The notes: generated by a model not told the origin, from the letters alone. Positions 27,249 to 35,709 are shown, counted from the stretch's first letter. The stretch: DNA of 64,000 nucleotides from JACDAE01 sp963744875 (GCA_963744875.1 CAVUVQ010000001.1:1-64000); one strand, 5' to 3'. Numbers and translations are program-made.

Positions 27249-29531
27249 TTAATGTAAGAAGTGCATAAACCATTGTATCGTGCGCCGCAGACGGTCTACA
27301 CGCTGCTGCGGCGTGCCACTATCGGGCCAATCCATGAGATGGCTCACGCCTGGATAACGCACCAACTCGACGGCGCGTTTCTGCCTGCGTAACGCTACGA
27401 ACAGTTGCAGAGCTTCGCTAAAGGGGCAACGCAGATCATTTCCAGCATGCAGTAGCAGCAGCGGCGTGGTGATCTTATCCGCAAATGTCAACGCAGAACG
27501 CTCTTGTTGTTGCGCCAGATTATTCATGGACAGGTTGAACCAGATGGTCTGATCTGAGAGCAGCGCTGCGCTGGCAATAGAGCTAATGCCATTGCGACTC
27601 ACAGCCGCTTTAAAGCGCGTTGTCTGTGTAATCGCCCAGTTGGTCATGTAGCCACCATAGCTCAGGCCACCGATGCCCAGGCGGTTCTCGTCTACAGGTT
27701 CCGTCGCAAGAACGAAATCAATGCCAGTCATCAGATCGCGAAAATCAGCGCCGCCCCAATCGTTCACCACTTTGCGACTAAACGCTTCTCCATATCCGGC
27801 ACTCCCGCGAGGATTAGGAGCCAGGACTGCATATCCCTGGCCTGCAAGTACCTGGAACTCGTGTACATAGGCATCGCCCCAGGCCAGCGAGGGTCCGCCG
27901 TGTGGTGCGAGAAGCAAGGGTGCTTTAGCGTTATCGGGTAGATTTGGCATATAGAGCCAGCCCTCGATCTCCAGATCATCGAAGCTTTTCCAGGTGATGC
28001 GTTTTGGGCGTGTCCACTGATGGCTTCTAAGGAATGTATCATTGACGCCTGTGAGTTTGCGTGGATTTTTGCCTGTGCTATCCATGCTCCAGACATCGCC
28101 AGGCGTAAACCAGTCGGCACGTACCAGGGCAATTGTTTGCCCGTTCTTACTGATCTGTGGACTGAGGTAGCGTCCATTGCCCACGGTTAGACGCGCGAAT
28201 TGGTTCTGTTCATGATCGATGCGATAGAGATGTACCTGACCGCGTTCCTGTACAGGTACAAGTAATGACTTACTATCAGGGTACCATTGTGGGCGGGGTA
28301 ACCATTCATTGCGTAGCTCATCGATGATCCAGGTCTGGCAGGTCATTTCTTCTGCGTCTGTGACGATGGGATGGCCTGTGTCATTGCCATCGGTTCGTAC
28401 AAGCCAGGGAGCCATGTTGCCAGCTTCGGTCTGATCGCCTGTATAGAGGTACGCAATTGCCAGGCCATTCGGGGACCATGCAGGCATCTGTGCCAGACCT
28501 TCCTCCGGTGTCAGGCGCTGCATCTGTCCCGTAGCGACGGTCAAGATCCAGAGTGCGCGGCTGGCGCTCAAATCGGGATCGGAGCGTCGATTGGCACAAA
28601 AAACGATCTCAGTTCCCTCGGGCGACCAGCAAGATTGTTCCAGATCGACAGGCTCCGAAGTCAGACGAGTAGCTGGCCCTTCCAGATGTAGCAGCCAGAG
28701 TTGTTGATAGCGTCCCTGTTTGTATCCTTGCCCGTTCCAGTGAGCATCTAGCCGCGTGAAGACTTCACACTCACTTCTAGCGGTTGCTGTATGTTCATCG
28801 GCGGGACCCCAGGCACTATGGGCGAGGATTGCGCGTCCATCGGGTCGCCAACTATATTCAGTGACATCATGCATGAGCGTGCTTATCTGGCGTGCTTCGC
28901 CTCCACGCATGGGGAGCAGGTAGATCTGCGTGGTTCCATGACGGTTCCTCAAAAAGGCCAGTGTACGTCCATCAGGAGACCAGCGAGGTGTCGTGTCGAA
29001 GTGTTCGCCACTCGTAATCTGCTGGGGAGGTTGTGTTTTGCCTCCGCTACTGTTCACAAGCCAGATGGTGCTGCTGGTTGTGTTTGTTGTGCCATCGCTC
29101 TGTAACACAGTAAAAGCGATCAGTGAGCCGTCCGGTGAAATTTGCGGATCGCTCACAATATGTAGTGCCAGGAGATCCTCAACGCTTGCATAGGGCAATG
29201 ACGGCGTTATTGGAGCTACTGTGGGGGCCGCAACGGGAGGTGAAGGATGCTCATCTTCCTGCTCTAGTGTGGCGGAATCGGTATGCTGTTCAGTTGGAAT
29301 TGATGTTTCCTCGTCTGTTGTGGCGGTGGGAGTTGCCTGCCTGGTATCTTCGGTTGAGGTATCTGGCGTAGTAGGTTCGGTTGCTTCATTGACTGGTTCA
29401 GGGGGCATGGTTGCGTTGCTTTGTTCGCTGGATTCAGAAGGGATAGCGGGCACCTGTATTGTTGCGGAAGTATCGTCCTCTTGTGGTAACGAGAGGCGTG
29501 GTGTGGTGGGAGTGTCTTCATTGTCAATCAT
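27249..29531 (-). CDS. S9-family prolyl oligopeptidase-like peptidase
   Basis: This 760-residue serine peptidase resembles acylaminoacyl-peptidases or dipeptidyl peptidases. The first about 115 residues are a low-complexity Thr/Pro/Glu/Ser-rich tail with no signal peptide. Then comes a WD40-like (PD40) beta-propeller (DPQISPDGSLIAFTVLQSD, then TPRWSPDGRTLAFLRNRHG). The C-terminal alpha/beta hydrolase domain starts near 530. The catalytic triad reads as Ser624 (GGLSYGGY), Asp699 (HAGNDLRCP) and His731 (GVSHLMDW). The protein would act in the cytoplasm on short peptides unless exported in an unrecognised way. The start has AGGAG 8 bp upstream. It stands alone. Confidence 0.9.
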   Translation of the reverse strand: MIDNEDTPTTPRLSLPQEDDTSATIQVPAIPSESSEQSNATMPPEPVNEATEPTTPDTSTEDTRQATPTATTDEETSIPTEQHTDSATLEQEDEHPSPPVAAPTVAPITPSLPYASVEDLLALHIVSDPQISPDGSLIAFTVLQSDGTTNTTSSTIWLVNSSGGKTQPPQQITSGEHFDTTPRWSPDGRTLAFLRNRHGTTQIYLLPMRGGEARQISTLMHDVTEYSWRPDGRAILAHSAWGPADEHTATARSECEVFTRLDAHWNGQGYKQGRYQQLWLLHLEGPATRLTSEPVDLEQSCWSPEGTEIVFCANRRSDPDLSASRALWILTVATGQMQRLTPEEGLAQMPAWSPNGLAIAYLYTGDQTEAGNMAPWLVRTDGNDTGHPIVTDAEEMTCQTWIIDELRNEWLPRPQWYPDSKSLLVPVQERGQVHLYRIDHEQNQFARLTVGNGRYLSPQISKNGQTIALVRADWFTPGDVWSMDSTGKNPRKLTGVNDTFLRSHQWTRPKRITWKSFDDLEIEGWLYMPNLPDNAKAPLLLAPHGGPSLAWGDAYVHEFQVLAGQGYAVLAPNPRGSAGYGEAFSRKVVNDWGGADFRDLMTGIDFVLATEPVDENRLGIGGLSYGGYMTNWAITQTTRFKAAVSRNGISSIASAALLSDQTIWFNLSMNNLAQQQERSALTFADKITTPLLLLHAGNDLRCPFSEALQLFVALRRQKRAVELVRYPGVSHLMDWPDSGTPQQRVDRLRRTIQWFMHFLH

Positions 29532-29600
29532 TACATAACTCCTCTATCTGTGTGGTTGTTAGTATGGTGATGCTGTAAAGAAAGTATACTATAGTTTTGG

Positions 29601-29801
29601 GTGTGTGCAACCACAGCAAGAGGGAATCTTTCCAGCCACCTCTCGAAACTTGAAGAGGGGGGGCTGGTCCAGATCGAGAAGCGCTTTGTAGGTAAGATAC
29701 CTAACACTCTTGTGAGTTTGACACAAATGGGGCAAGAGGCTATTACACGTCACTGGCTTCTGCTAGACAAATTGCGCCAGGGAGCGCAAGAGATGCTCTG
29801 A
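29601..29801 (+). pseudogene. N-terminally truncated winged-helix regulator
   Basis: A 66-codon frame has the recognition helix and wing of a MarR/ArsR-like regulator (ARGNLSSHLSKLEEGGLVQI, then EKRFVGKIPNTLVSLTQMG) and a short C-terminal helix. The first about 40 residues of the family (helices 1-2) are missing. The DNA upstream belongs to the promoter side of the S9 peptidase gene, and no SD fits the in-frame ATG. It is therefore most likely a remnant. Confidence 0.6.
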
Positions 29802-29912
29802 TCGTATATCATATAGCTGTATTCCACTCGAATTGAAGCTTCTTTGTGAGTAGAGAAGGCGCGGCTTATGCGGTTTCCTCCGCAAGAATGTAGACTCCAC
29901 TATCTTTTTCCC

Positions 29913-29941
29913 TTGACAAACTAATATATTTAGCTTATTAT
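29913..29941 (+). promoter_or_regulatory. promoter of the MBL-hydrolase/TetR operon
   Basis: TTGACA (29913-29918), 17 bp, TATTAT (29936-29941). It lies 50 bp before the start codon and is overlapped by operator-like dyads. Confidence 0.7.
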
Positions 29942-29976
29942 ATAAATATATTAGTAAATTAACTAATTAAATTAGT
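29920..29976. promoter_or_regulatory. TetR-type operator array
   Basis: ACTAATATATTTA (29920-29932) and TAAATATATTAGT (29943-29955) are perfect inverted copies. ACTAATTAAATTAGT (29962-29976) is a second perfect palindrome with the same ACTAAT/ATTAGT ends. They span the promoter spacer, the -10 box and the transcription start. The TetR-family gene at the end of this operon is the natural candidate for an autorepressor. Confidence 0.65.
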
Positions 29977-29991
29977 AAAAGGATATATCAA

Positions 29992-30720
29992 ATGAAAGTC
30001 ACAGCTTCCAGCAACAATCTTTTTCAATTGACCCACTTTGGAGCCATCAACTGTTACCTGGTGCGCGAGGATGATGGTTTTACGTTGATCGATACTGCCG
30101 ATGGCGGGCAGGCCCAGGCAATCATACAAGCGGCAAGTAAGTCAGGCTTTCCGATCAGGCGTATCCTGCTGACCCACGCTCACATTGATCACGTTGGCTC
30201 GTTGGACGCCTTGCATGAAGCTTTGCCAGATGCCGAGGTTGCTATAAGCGAGCGAGATGCGCGTTTTCTATCTGGTGATAAGAGCCTGGACGCCTCTGAG
30301 CCACAGGTGCCTTTGCGTGGGGGCTATCCAATCTGCAAAACGCAGCCAACTCAACTGCTGCATGAAGGTGATCGTATCGGCTCATTAGAAGTAATCGCCA
30401 CGCCGGGCCATACCCCTGGTCATATCGCTTTCTTTGATACCAGGGATCGTAGCCTGATCGTTGGCGATGCCTTCCAGACCCTGGGTGGCGTTGCGGTTTC
30501 TGGCACATTCAAGCTTCTTTTTCCTTTACCTGCGCTTGCTACCTGGCATAAAGGATTAGCCCTGGAGAGTGCACGCAAACTGCTGACGTACCAGCCATCG
30601 TTGCTAGCCGTAGGACATGGACGTGTGCTTAGTCTCCCACAGCCCGCCATGAAGCGTGCCATCAATGTCATGGAACAATCCCTGGCGAAGGAAGAGAGGA
30701 AACGAACGCATGTCGCATAG
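29992..30720 (+). CDS. MBL-fold metallo-hydrolase
   Basis: This 242-residue metallo-beta-lactamase-fold enzyme binds two metal ions through THAHIDHVG (the HxHxDH motif, near residue 63), the His in TPGHTPGHIAF, the Asp in LIVGDAF and the His in AVGHGRVL. Family members include glyoxalase II, lactonases and arylsulfatase-like hydrolases; the short form with a GAINCYLV start is generic. The SD AAAAGGA precedes ATG. It is first of two genes. The following TetR gene overlaps its end by 11 bp, and both are driven by a promoter buried in dyad operators, so the enzyme is probably induced by the TetR ligand. Confidence 0.85.
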   Translation: MKVTASSNNLFQLTHFGAINCYLVREDDGFTLIDTADGGQAQAIIQAASKSGFPIRRILLTHAHIDHVGSLDALHEALPDAEVAISERDARFLSGDKSLDASEPQVPLRGGYPICKTQPTQLLHEGDRIGSLEVIATPGHTPGHIAFFDTRDRSLIVGDAFQTLGGVAVSGTFKLLFPLPALATWHKGLALESARKLLTYQPSLLAVGHGRVLSLPQPAMKRAINVMEQSLAKEERKRTHVA

Positions 30721-31282
30721 GGCGGGACTGGACCAGTTGACTGTCGTAGAGGCTGCGGCGAAACTGGTAGACGAAGAGGGCATTGAACAACTCACGCTCA
30801 GTCACCTTGCCGAGCGTTTAGGCGTTCGTATTCCCTCTTTGTATAACCACATCGCTGGACTCCCTGGGCTCAAACACCATCTGGCGTTGTACTGCTTGCA
30901 CGATCTGCTTAATCGTATCCTGCTGGCTACGGTTGGTAAAGCGCGAGAGGAGGCTATTTCTGCGCTTTTCAATGCTTATCGGACTTATGCTCGGGAAGCA
31001 CCTGGACGCTATAGTCTCACACTACAAGCGCCCGCGCCACTCGATCAAGAGGTACAGGCTATTGCGCAACAGATTGTGGATGTTATTCGAGCTGTGCTTG
31101 TACCATACGGGCTTAGCGAGGAGGATGCTATTCACGCCATTCGTGGCCTGCGTAGCATCGTGCACGGCTTTATCTCGCTAGAAATGGCGGGAGGATTTGG
31201 TATGCCAGTGGACCCGGATGCCAGTTTCCAGTGGCTTATTACTATGTTTATTGCGAGTCTGGGCAAGCCAACTGAGTTGTAG
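30710..31282 (+). CDS. TetR-family transcriptional regulator
   Basis: This 190-residue repressor has an N-terminal helix-turn-helix (TVVEAAAKLVDEEGIEQLTL, then SHLAERLGVRIPSLYNHIAG). The C-terminal ligand-binding domain ends in the Trp-His-Gly-like region (IRGLRSIVHGFISLEMAGGFG), as in TetR_C WHG proteins. ATG 30710 lies inside the end of the MBL gene and is preceded by GAGAGGAAA, giving coupled translation. It probably binds the ACTAAT...ATTAGT palindromes upstream of the operon; this is inferred from position. Confidence 0.85.
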   Translation: MSHRAGLDQLTVVEAAAKLVDEEGIEQLTLSHLAERLGVRIPSLYNHIAGLPGLKHHLALYCLHDLLNRILLATVGKAREEAISALFNAYRTYAREAPGRYSLTLQAPAPLDQEVQAIAQQIVDVIRAVLVPYGLSEEDAIHAIRGLRSIVHGFISLEMAGGFGMPVDPDASFQWLITMFIASLGKPTEL

Positions 31283-31610
31283 TTATATTTCGCTAACAAG
31301 AATGATGATGGGGGTGACGCGTGCCTCACCTTTTTTATGTCTTTCCAGGGCATGAGTCATTTCGATATCATAGCAATACTGAAGGCTATAAAATCCTGGG
31401 TGATCAGGAGCAGAATAAATAGAATGGTGATGGATAGAATATGGTATTTGCTTTCTCGCAAGAAAATGGTGTACTTAGCATGGACCATTTGAGATCGCTT
31501 TGTGAGTGCATGCCATAGGGATTCCCCGAGCGATATGCTATGATGAAATCGTAGAACTCTTGCCCGATACAAAAGAGGATGTAGACCATATATGCTGCGG
31601 GGGCACACCT
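31283..31610. other. intergenic stretch, nothing recognised
   Basis: There is no convincing gene, hairpin or promoter. The segment 31380-31500 is AT-rich. It leads into the CBS-domain gene, whose exact start is uncertain. Confidence 0.4.
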
Positions 31611-32340
31611 ATGCTAATCGTAAATGACATTATGACAACAAATCTGATCACTGTCACGCCTGATGAGACGCTGGCGCATGCTGCAAATCTGTTCCGTCAA
31701 CAAGGTTTTCATCATCTTCCTGTTGCCCGGACGGTGAGTGTACCTACTTCACAAGACAAAGCCACAAAAAGCTCTTTTGTTGGAAGGGTTGCTTACCTCG
31801 CAAGATATCGATCTCGCCGCAGCGTTGGCGCAACAGGAAGGGGCGGGTGCTCCCCAACAGCCCTGGCAGGAGCGACACGTTGTTGATGTGATGCATCGTG
31901 CGTTGCTGCGGGTAACCCCGACGACAAGTATCGCTGCTGCTGCGCAGATGCTGGTTGATCGTAACCTCAATTATCTTCCCGTGGTGGATTATGGGCTGGT
32001 GCAGGGCGAGAACAGAGCTTTGTTGGTTGGTTTGATCACACGTAGTGATCTCCTGCTCACTCTTGCACGTGTGATGGGAGCATTGGAACCGGGGATGCAA
32101 CTGGATATTCTCTTGCCGGGTGGGAATATAGCAACATTGGGACGAGCTTTGATGGTGGCATCTGAATTGCATATGCATGTATTGAGTGTCATTGCTTCCC
32201 CTGATACAGATGGAGTCGTTCGTGTTACTACATTGCGCCTGGGAACGATCAATCCTACCCCTCTCTTGATGCGCTTGAAGGCTGAGAATATTCAGTTTTC
32301 TTTTGGAAATCCGCTCATGGAAGGAGAGCCATATGTCTGA
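31611..32340 (+). pseudogene. acuB: AcuB-like CBS-domain protein, frameshifted
   Basis: Two frames form one CBS-pair protein of about 240 residues. CBS1 is VNDIMTTNLITVTPDETLAH with FRQQGFHHLPVART. After a shift between about 31730 and 31765, near a CAAAAAG run, the frame continues LLLEGLLTSQDIDLAAALA. CBS2 is VVDVMHRALLRVTPTTSIAA with LVDRNLNYLPVVD and ITRSDLLLTLARVMG, followed by an ACT-like tail (LGRALMVASELHMHVLSVIA). Its position directly before acuC and acuA homologues, as in the Bacillus acuABC set, supports the AcuB assignment. AcuB's exact role is unclear; CBS pairs bind adenine nucleotides. The frameshift may be an assembly error, as both halves are well conserved. Confidence 0.65.
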
Positions 32341-33427
32341 CCAGTCCTCGATGCAGCAAAAAGCGCGTTTACTTTTCACAAAGGAAGAGTTGAGCTATGA
32401 CTTTGGGCCGCAGCATCCGTTGAATCCCAGGCGTCTTCAGGCCATGATCGACCTGTTGGAGGCTACCAATCTGTGGCATGCAAACGACGAGCAGACGCAA
32501 TTGGCTTTGCGTGTCGCTACTAATGAGGAGTTGGGCCTGGTTCACACGCCTGACTATATTGCGGCTGTACAACGTTTGAGTATGCCTGACGATGCAACTC
32601 TACATGCGGAAGAAACTGCTGAATTGACGCAACTTGCCTTACGCTACGGGTTTGGTGATGGTGATACTCCGGCACTGCCTGCTATGCATGAAGTTGCGGC
32701 GCGTATTGTGGGTGGCACGCTGGTTGCTTTAAGTGCGGTAATGGGTTTGCCAGAGGGTGGGACGTTTGCGCATGAAGAGGAGCGGCCTGTCCATGTCTTT
32801 CATCCGGCGGGTGGTCTGCATCATGCCTGGCCTGAGCGTGCCTCAGGCTTCTGCGTTTATAACGATGCTGCGGTAGCCATTGCGCATGTGCTGCGCTCGA
32901 CGGAAGCCAAGGTGCTTTATATTGATTTTGATGCGCACCATGGAGATGGTGTGCAGCGAGCTTTTTATGATGAGCCACGCGTGATGACGATTTCATTGCA
33001 CGAGACGGGGCGCTATCTTTTCCCTGGTACGGGTGATGTCCTTGAGCTGGGCAATCGGAGTGGCCGTGGCTATGCGGTGAACATGCCCTTTGAGGCGTTT
33101 ACAGAGGACGATTCTTACAATGAGTCGATGCTTGCCATCCTTTCACCGATTGTGACTTTCTTTGCACCTGATGTTATTGTAACTCAACATGGTTGTGATA
33201 CGCATGCGTGGGATCCTTTAACGCACTTGAGTCTGACCATGCGGGGTATTCGTGCTCAGATGAAGCTGGCGCATGAATTGGTGCATACTTATTGTAGTGG
33301 ACGCTGGGTGGCCCTTGGTGGGGGAGGCTATGATCTTTATCGTGTTGTGCCGCGTGCCTGGAGCCTGTTGTGGGCCGAGATGTCAGAGCAGGATGTGCCA
33401 GTCGCTTTGCCACAGAGAATGGATTGA
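32333..33427 (+). CDS. acuC: AcuC-type protein lysine deacetylase
   Basis: This 364-residue zinc-dependent class I histone-deacetylase-fold enzyme has HPLNPRRLQAMIDLLE near the N-terminus, the active-site His pair in GGLHHAWPERASGFCVYND, the metal-binding YIDFDAHHGDGVQ, QHGCDTHAWDPLTHL and the glycine-rich GGGGYDL. In Bacillus, AcuC deacetylates and so activates acetyl-CoA synthetase. ATG 32333 has AAGGAG upstream and overlaps the AcuB stop. The stop at 33427 looks premature: in the next frame the expected AcuC tail continues (EWIERWRPVWLAS, then TFMDRAEDFAPQPRRWEIA) and runs without a stop into the AcuA homologue. A one-base shift near 33405-33420 therefore separates the catalytic part from its tail. 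Confidence 0.88.
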   Translation: MSDQSSMQQKARLLFTKEELSYDFGPQHPLNPRRLQAMIDLLEATNLWHANDEQTQLALRVATNEELGLVHTPDYIAAVQRLSMPDDATLHAEETAELTQLALRYGFGDGDTPALPAMHEVAARIVGGTLVALSAVMGLPEGGTFAHEEERPVHVFHPAGGLHHAWPERASGFCVYNDAAVAIAHVLRSTEAKVLYIDFDAHHGDGVQRAFYDEPRVMTISLHETGRYLFPGTGDVLELGNRSGRGYAVNMPFEAFTEDDSYNESMLAILSPIVTFFAPDVIVTQHGCDTHAWDPLTHLSLTMRGIRAQMKLAHELVHTYCSGRWVALGGGGYDLYRVVPRAWSLLWAEMSEQDVPVALPQRMD

Positions 33428-33485
33428 GCGCTGGCGTCCGGTCTGGCTGGCGAGTTGTGAGCAGGAAGAGATTGCGCAGGAGTTA

Positions 33486-34331
33486 ATGGGGAAGCCTGCC
33501 TCATCGGTGGACTTTCCGACGACGTTTATGGATCGTGCTGAAGATTTTGCTCCTCAGCCACGTCGTTGGGAGATTGCGCGTGCTAATAGACAGACGGTGA
33601 CACTTTTACGTAATTTGCTTCTTCCTTCAACGTTGCGTCACGCTTTTCCGACTCAGCGTCAGCGTTCGCCTCTTGCGGATCTTTTTGATCTATTACACAT
33701 GAATAGGGAAGCATCGCCTTCGCGCACAAAAACGTTAGATACGACGCAGGGTCCAGTGCTTTTACGCGATTTTTGTCCTCCCTCACTGGTGGAGCGCCTC
33801 AGAGCTGATAATGGATTGCATGCTTTTGCACGTTTGCCCGAGCGCGAGCATCAACTATTACTAGATATTGCGCGAAGCCCTGATTGTGCGCTGACATTGG
33901 CCCATACACCTGGAGGAGATATTGTCGGACAGGTTACGATTGCGCCTTCCGATGAATGGTGGGAAGGGATTGATAATCTGTACGAAGTTGCAATTGAGGT
34001 TAGCACGAACTGGCGAGGACTTGGTATTGCGCGGACGATGCTCTCTTTCGCGCTGGAACTGGATGCTCTGGAGGATATGATCTTTTTTGCGGTTGGCCTT
34101 TCCTGGCATTGGGATGCCGAGGCGCTGGGTATTTCTCTGTATCGTTATCGGCAGTTGATCACGCATCTTTTCGGGACGCAAGGCTTTGTTGAATATCCCA
34201 CCACCGAACCCAACGTCAGTATGGAGCCGGCAAATGTTCTATTGGCGCGGATTGGAAAGCGTGTTGATAAGCGTGTTGCCAATCAATTTATTAATCGTTT
34301 GCTCAGTCCCACCAGCTTTGGGCGCTTCTAA
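33486..34331 (+). CDS. acuA: AcuA-like GNAT acetyltransferase, continuous with the AcuC tail
   Basis: This GNAT-fold protein lysine acetyltransferase matches Bacillus AcuA in its landmarks: GPVLLRDFCPPSLVERL, HAFARLPEREHQLLLDIA, the acetyl-CoA loop STNWRGLGIARTM, SWHWDAEALG and the C-terminal PANVLLARIGKRV. AcuA acetylates and inactivates acetyl-CoA synthetase. The first 40-60 residues of this frame are the AcuC C-terminal tail, and no stop or good SD separates the two. The native product may therefore be a single AcuC-AcuA fusion broken by a frameshift near 33410. The start given (ATG 33486, with AGGAG only 3 bp away) is provisional. Confidence 0.7.
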   Translation: MGKPASSVDFPTTFMDRAEDFAPQPRRWEIARANRQTVTLLRNLLLPSTLRHAFPTQRQRSPLADLFDLLHMNREASPSRTKTLDTTQGPVLLRDFCPPSLVERLRADNGLHAFARLPEREHQLLLDIARSPDCALTLAHTPGGDIVGQVTIAPSDEWWEGIDNLYEVAIEVSTNWRGLGIARTMLSFALELDALEDMIFFAVGLSWHWDAEALGISLYRYRQLITHLFGTQGFVEYPTTEPNVSMEPANVLLARIGKRVDKRVANQFINRLLSPTSFGRF

Positions 34332-34510
34332 TCTAAGCTAGAAACCTGAGTAAGAGCTTAGAAAGCTTTATGCTCAGCCTTTTTATAAGTAAAATTTGTT
34401 TTACGTTCCTTAATTTTTGGTGTGTGCAAAGTGTATCACTTTGGTGGTTCCGTTACGTGTTAGAGGCATGATCCCCTGTTTCAGGGCACGTTCTCCCCTT
34501 CGTCAAGGTA
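34332..34510. other. intergenic stretch before the sigma factor gene
   Basis: This is the left part of the 386-bp gap before the sigma factor gene. No gene or clear terminator was seen. The operator-like repeats and promoter to its right are listed separately. Confidence 0.35.
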
Positions 34511-34557
34511 CTTATCTTAAAGTAAGATAAGAAATCCATAAGAATACGATAAGAAAT
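34511..34557. promoter_or_regulatory. GATAAG repeat cluster upstream of the sigma factor gene
   Basis: CTTATCTTA (34511-34519), AAG, TAAGATAAG (34523-34531) form a perfect dyad. GATAAGAAAT occurs at 34526-34535 and again at 34548-34557, 22 bp apart (two helical turns), with a CATAAGAAT variant between. This is a candidate regulator-binding cluster about 100 bp before the promoter. Confidence 0.5.
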
Positions 34558-34656
34558 TGAAATCCTTTCTTCATTAAGATGAACTCCCCTCGCTTTAATA
34601 TAGTTTAGTTTCAGCTTAGAGTGCACTACAGAAGAGCTTATAAGGCCCAAAAACGC

Positions 34657-34685
34657 TTGATATTTCTACTAGAAAAACTTATGCT
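34657..34685 (+). promoter_or_regulatory. putative promoter of the sigma factor gene
   Basis: TTGATA (34657-34662), 17 bp, TATGCT (34680-34685). The start codon is 33 bp downstream. The -35 is good and the -10 moderate. Confidence 0.45.
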
Positions 34686-34717
34686 ATGGGGGACGAAAGA
34701 AAGCGAGGATGTGAACA

Positions 34718-35347
34718 ATGCAAGTACGAGAACGCACAAAAATACAGGCCCCCGAAATTACCGATGGTATGTTGGTACAGCAGACACTAGCTGGTGACCA
34801 GCGTGCTTTTGAGGCATTGGTGCAGAGGTATAATGTACCTTTATTCAATTTTATCTGTCATTGTCTTGGCGATTACGACCTGGCATGTGATGTTTCGCAA
34901 CAGGTTTTTCTACAATTATATATTTCCATGCCAACATTGCGAACCGGAGAGCCTTTGAAGGCCTGGCTCTTCCAGGTTGCACGCAACCGCTGCCTGGATG
35001 AGTTGCGGCGCAAACGTGCGATCCACTTTTCCGAGCTAGAGTCTGCCAATGATGATGACGATCTGTCACCTCTGGCAATTATGCCCGATCTGCGGCCTCT
35101 TCCTGAAGAGATTGCCGAACGTCATGACCTGCAGAGTTCGTTGCGTAGTGCGATTGAGGCATTGCCACCAAAGTTTCGTTCAGTTGTCCTGCTGCGTTAT
35201 GCGGGACAGTTAAGTTTCTCTGAAATTGGCAAAACATTAAATATGCCTGAGGCGACCGCGAAAACATATTTCCAGCGTGCTCGTCCGCTCCTACGCAACG
35301 CTCTGGCGGCTCAGTGGCGTCCGCAGTATGTAACATCGGCTTCTTAA
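34718..35347 (+). CDS. ECF-like RNA polymerase sigma factor
   Basis: This 209-residue sigma-70-family factor has region 2 (QRAFEALVQRYNVPLFNFIC, then YDLACDVSQQVFLQLYISMP, then WLFQVARNRCLDELRRKR) and region 4 (LPPKFRSVVLLRYAGQLSFS, then EIGKTLNMPEATAKTYFQRA). Regions 1 and 3 are absent, as in ECF factors. It would direct RNA polymerase to a specific promoter set. The SD is GAGGATG. No classical anti-sigma gene with a zinc-binding or TM domain follows. The next gene is a small acidic protein behind a hairpin that could be a partner or simply a target. Upstream GATAAG repeats suggest regulated expression. Confidence 0.85.
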   Translation: MQVRERTKIQAPEITDGMLVQQTLAGDQRAFEALVQRYNVPLFNFICHCLGDYDLACDVSQQVFLQLYISMPTLRTGEPLKAWLFQVARNRCLDELRRKRAIHFSELESANDDDDLSPLAIMPDLRPLPEEIAERHDLQSSLRSAIEALPPKFRSVVLLRYAGQLSFSEIGKTLNMPEATAKTYFQRARPLLRNALAAQWRPQYVTSAS

Positions 35348-35403
35348 GTTTTTCTAAGAAGGTGTGATTTTGATAAGAAGTCTGAGGAAAATGAAACTCT
35401 TTT

Positions 35404-35450
35404 CTTATGTTATTCGTACTTATAGAAGACAACGGTATGAATAACATAAG
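35404..35450 (+). promoter_or_regulatory. inverted repeat just before the small acidic gene
   Basis: CTTATGTTATTC (35404-35415) and GAATAACATAAG (35439-35450) are perfect 12-bp inverted copies, 23 bp apart. They end immediately before the SD of the next gene. This could be an operator or a 5' hairpin affecting translation. Confidence 0.5.
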
Positions 35451-35464
35451 AGGGAGCAAGTATA

Positions 35465-35692
35465 ATGTATTCAACTCAGATGCTTTTAGCTGAAAACATA
35501 GAGGATGTGTCGTCGGAGGATGAAATTGATGAATTGTTCAGTCATCTGCTACAGATAGAGCCACCTACAACGCTGGTTGATGATATCCTTGCAACCGTTG
35601 CACGCCTTCCATTACCTCAAGAGATGGAAAAGATGACATGGGATGATGTGGAAGGTCTTGTTGCTCGCAATAAAAGGCAAATGCCTTCATAG
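35465..35692 (+). CDS. small acidic protein downstream of the sigma factor
   Basis: This 75-residue soluble, mostly helical, acidic protein reads NIEDVSSEDEIDELFSHLLQ, then IEPPTTLVDDILATVARLPL, then MTWDDVEGLVARNK. The pattern of a short amphipathic helix followed by PxxLVDxILAxVARLP resembles the N-terminus of zf-HC2/anti-sigma proteins, but no Cys/His motif or TM helix is present. ATG 35465 has GGGAGCA upstream. Its place after the sigma factor gene makes a regulatory role plausible, but this is inference. Confidence 0.6.
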   Translation: MYSTQMLLAENIEDVSSEDEIDELFSHLLQIEPPTTLVDDILATVARLPLPQEMEKMTWDDVEGLVARNKRQMPS

Positions 35693-35709
35693 ATATGCAC
35701 AGATATATA

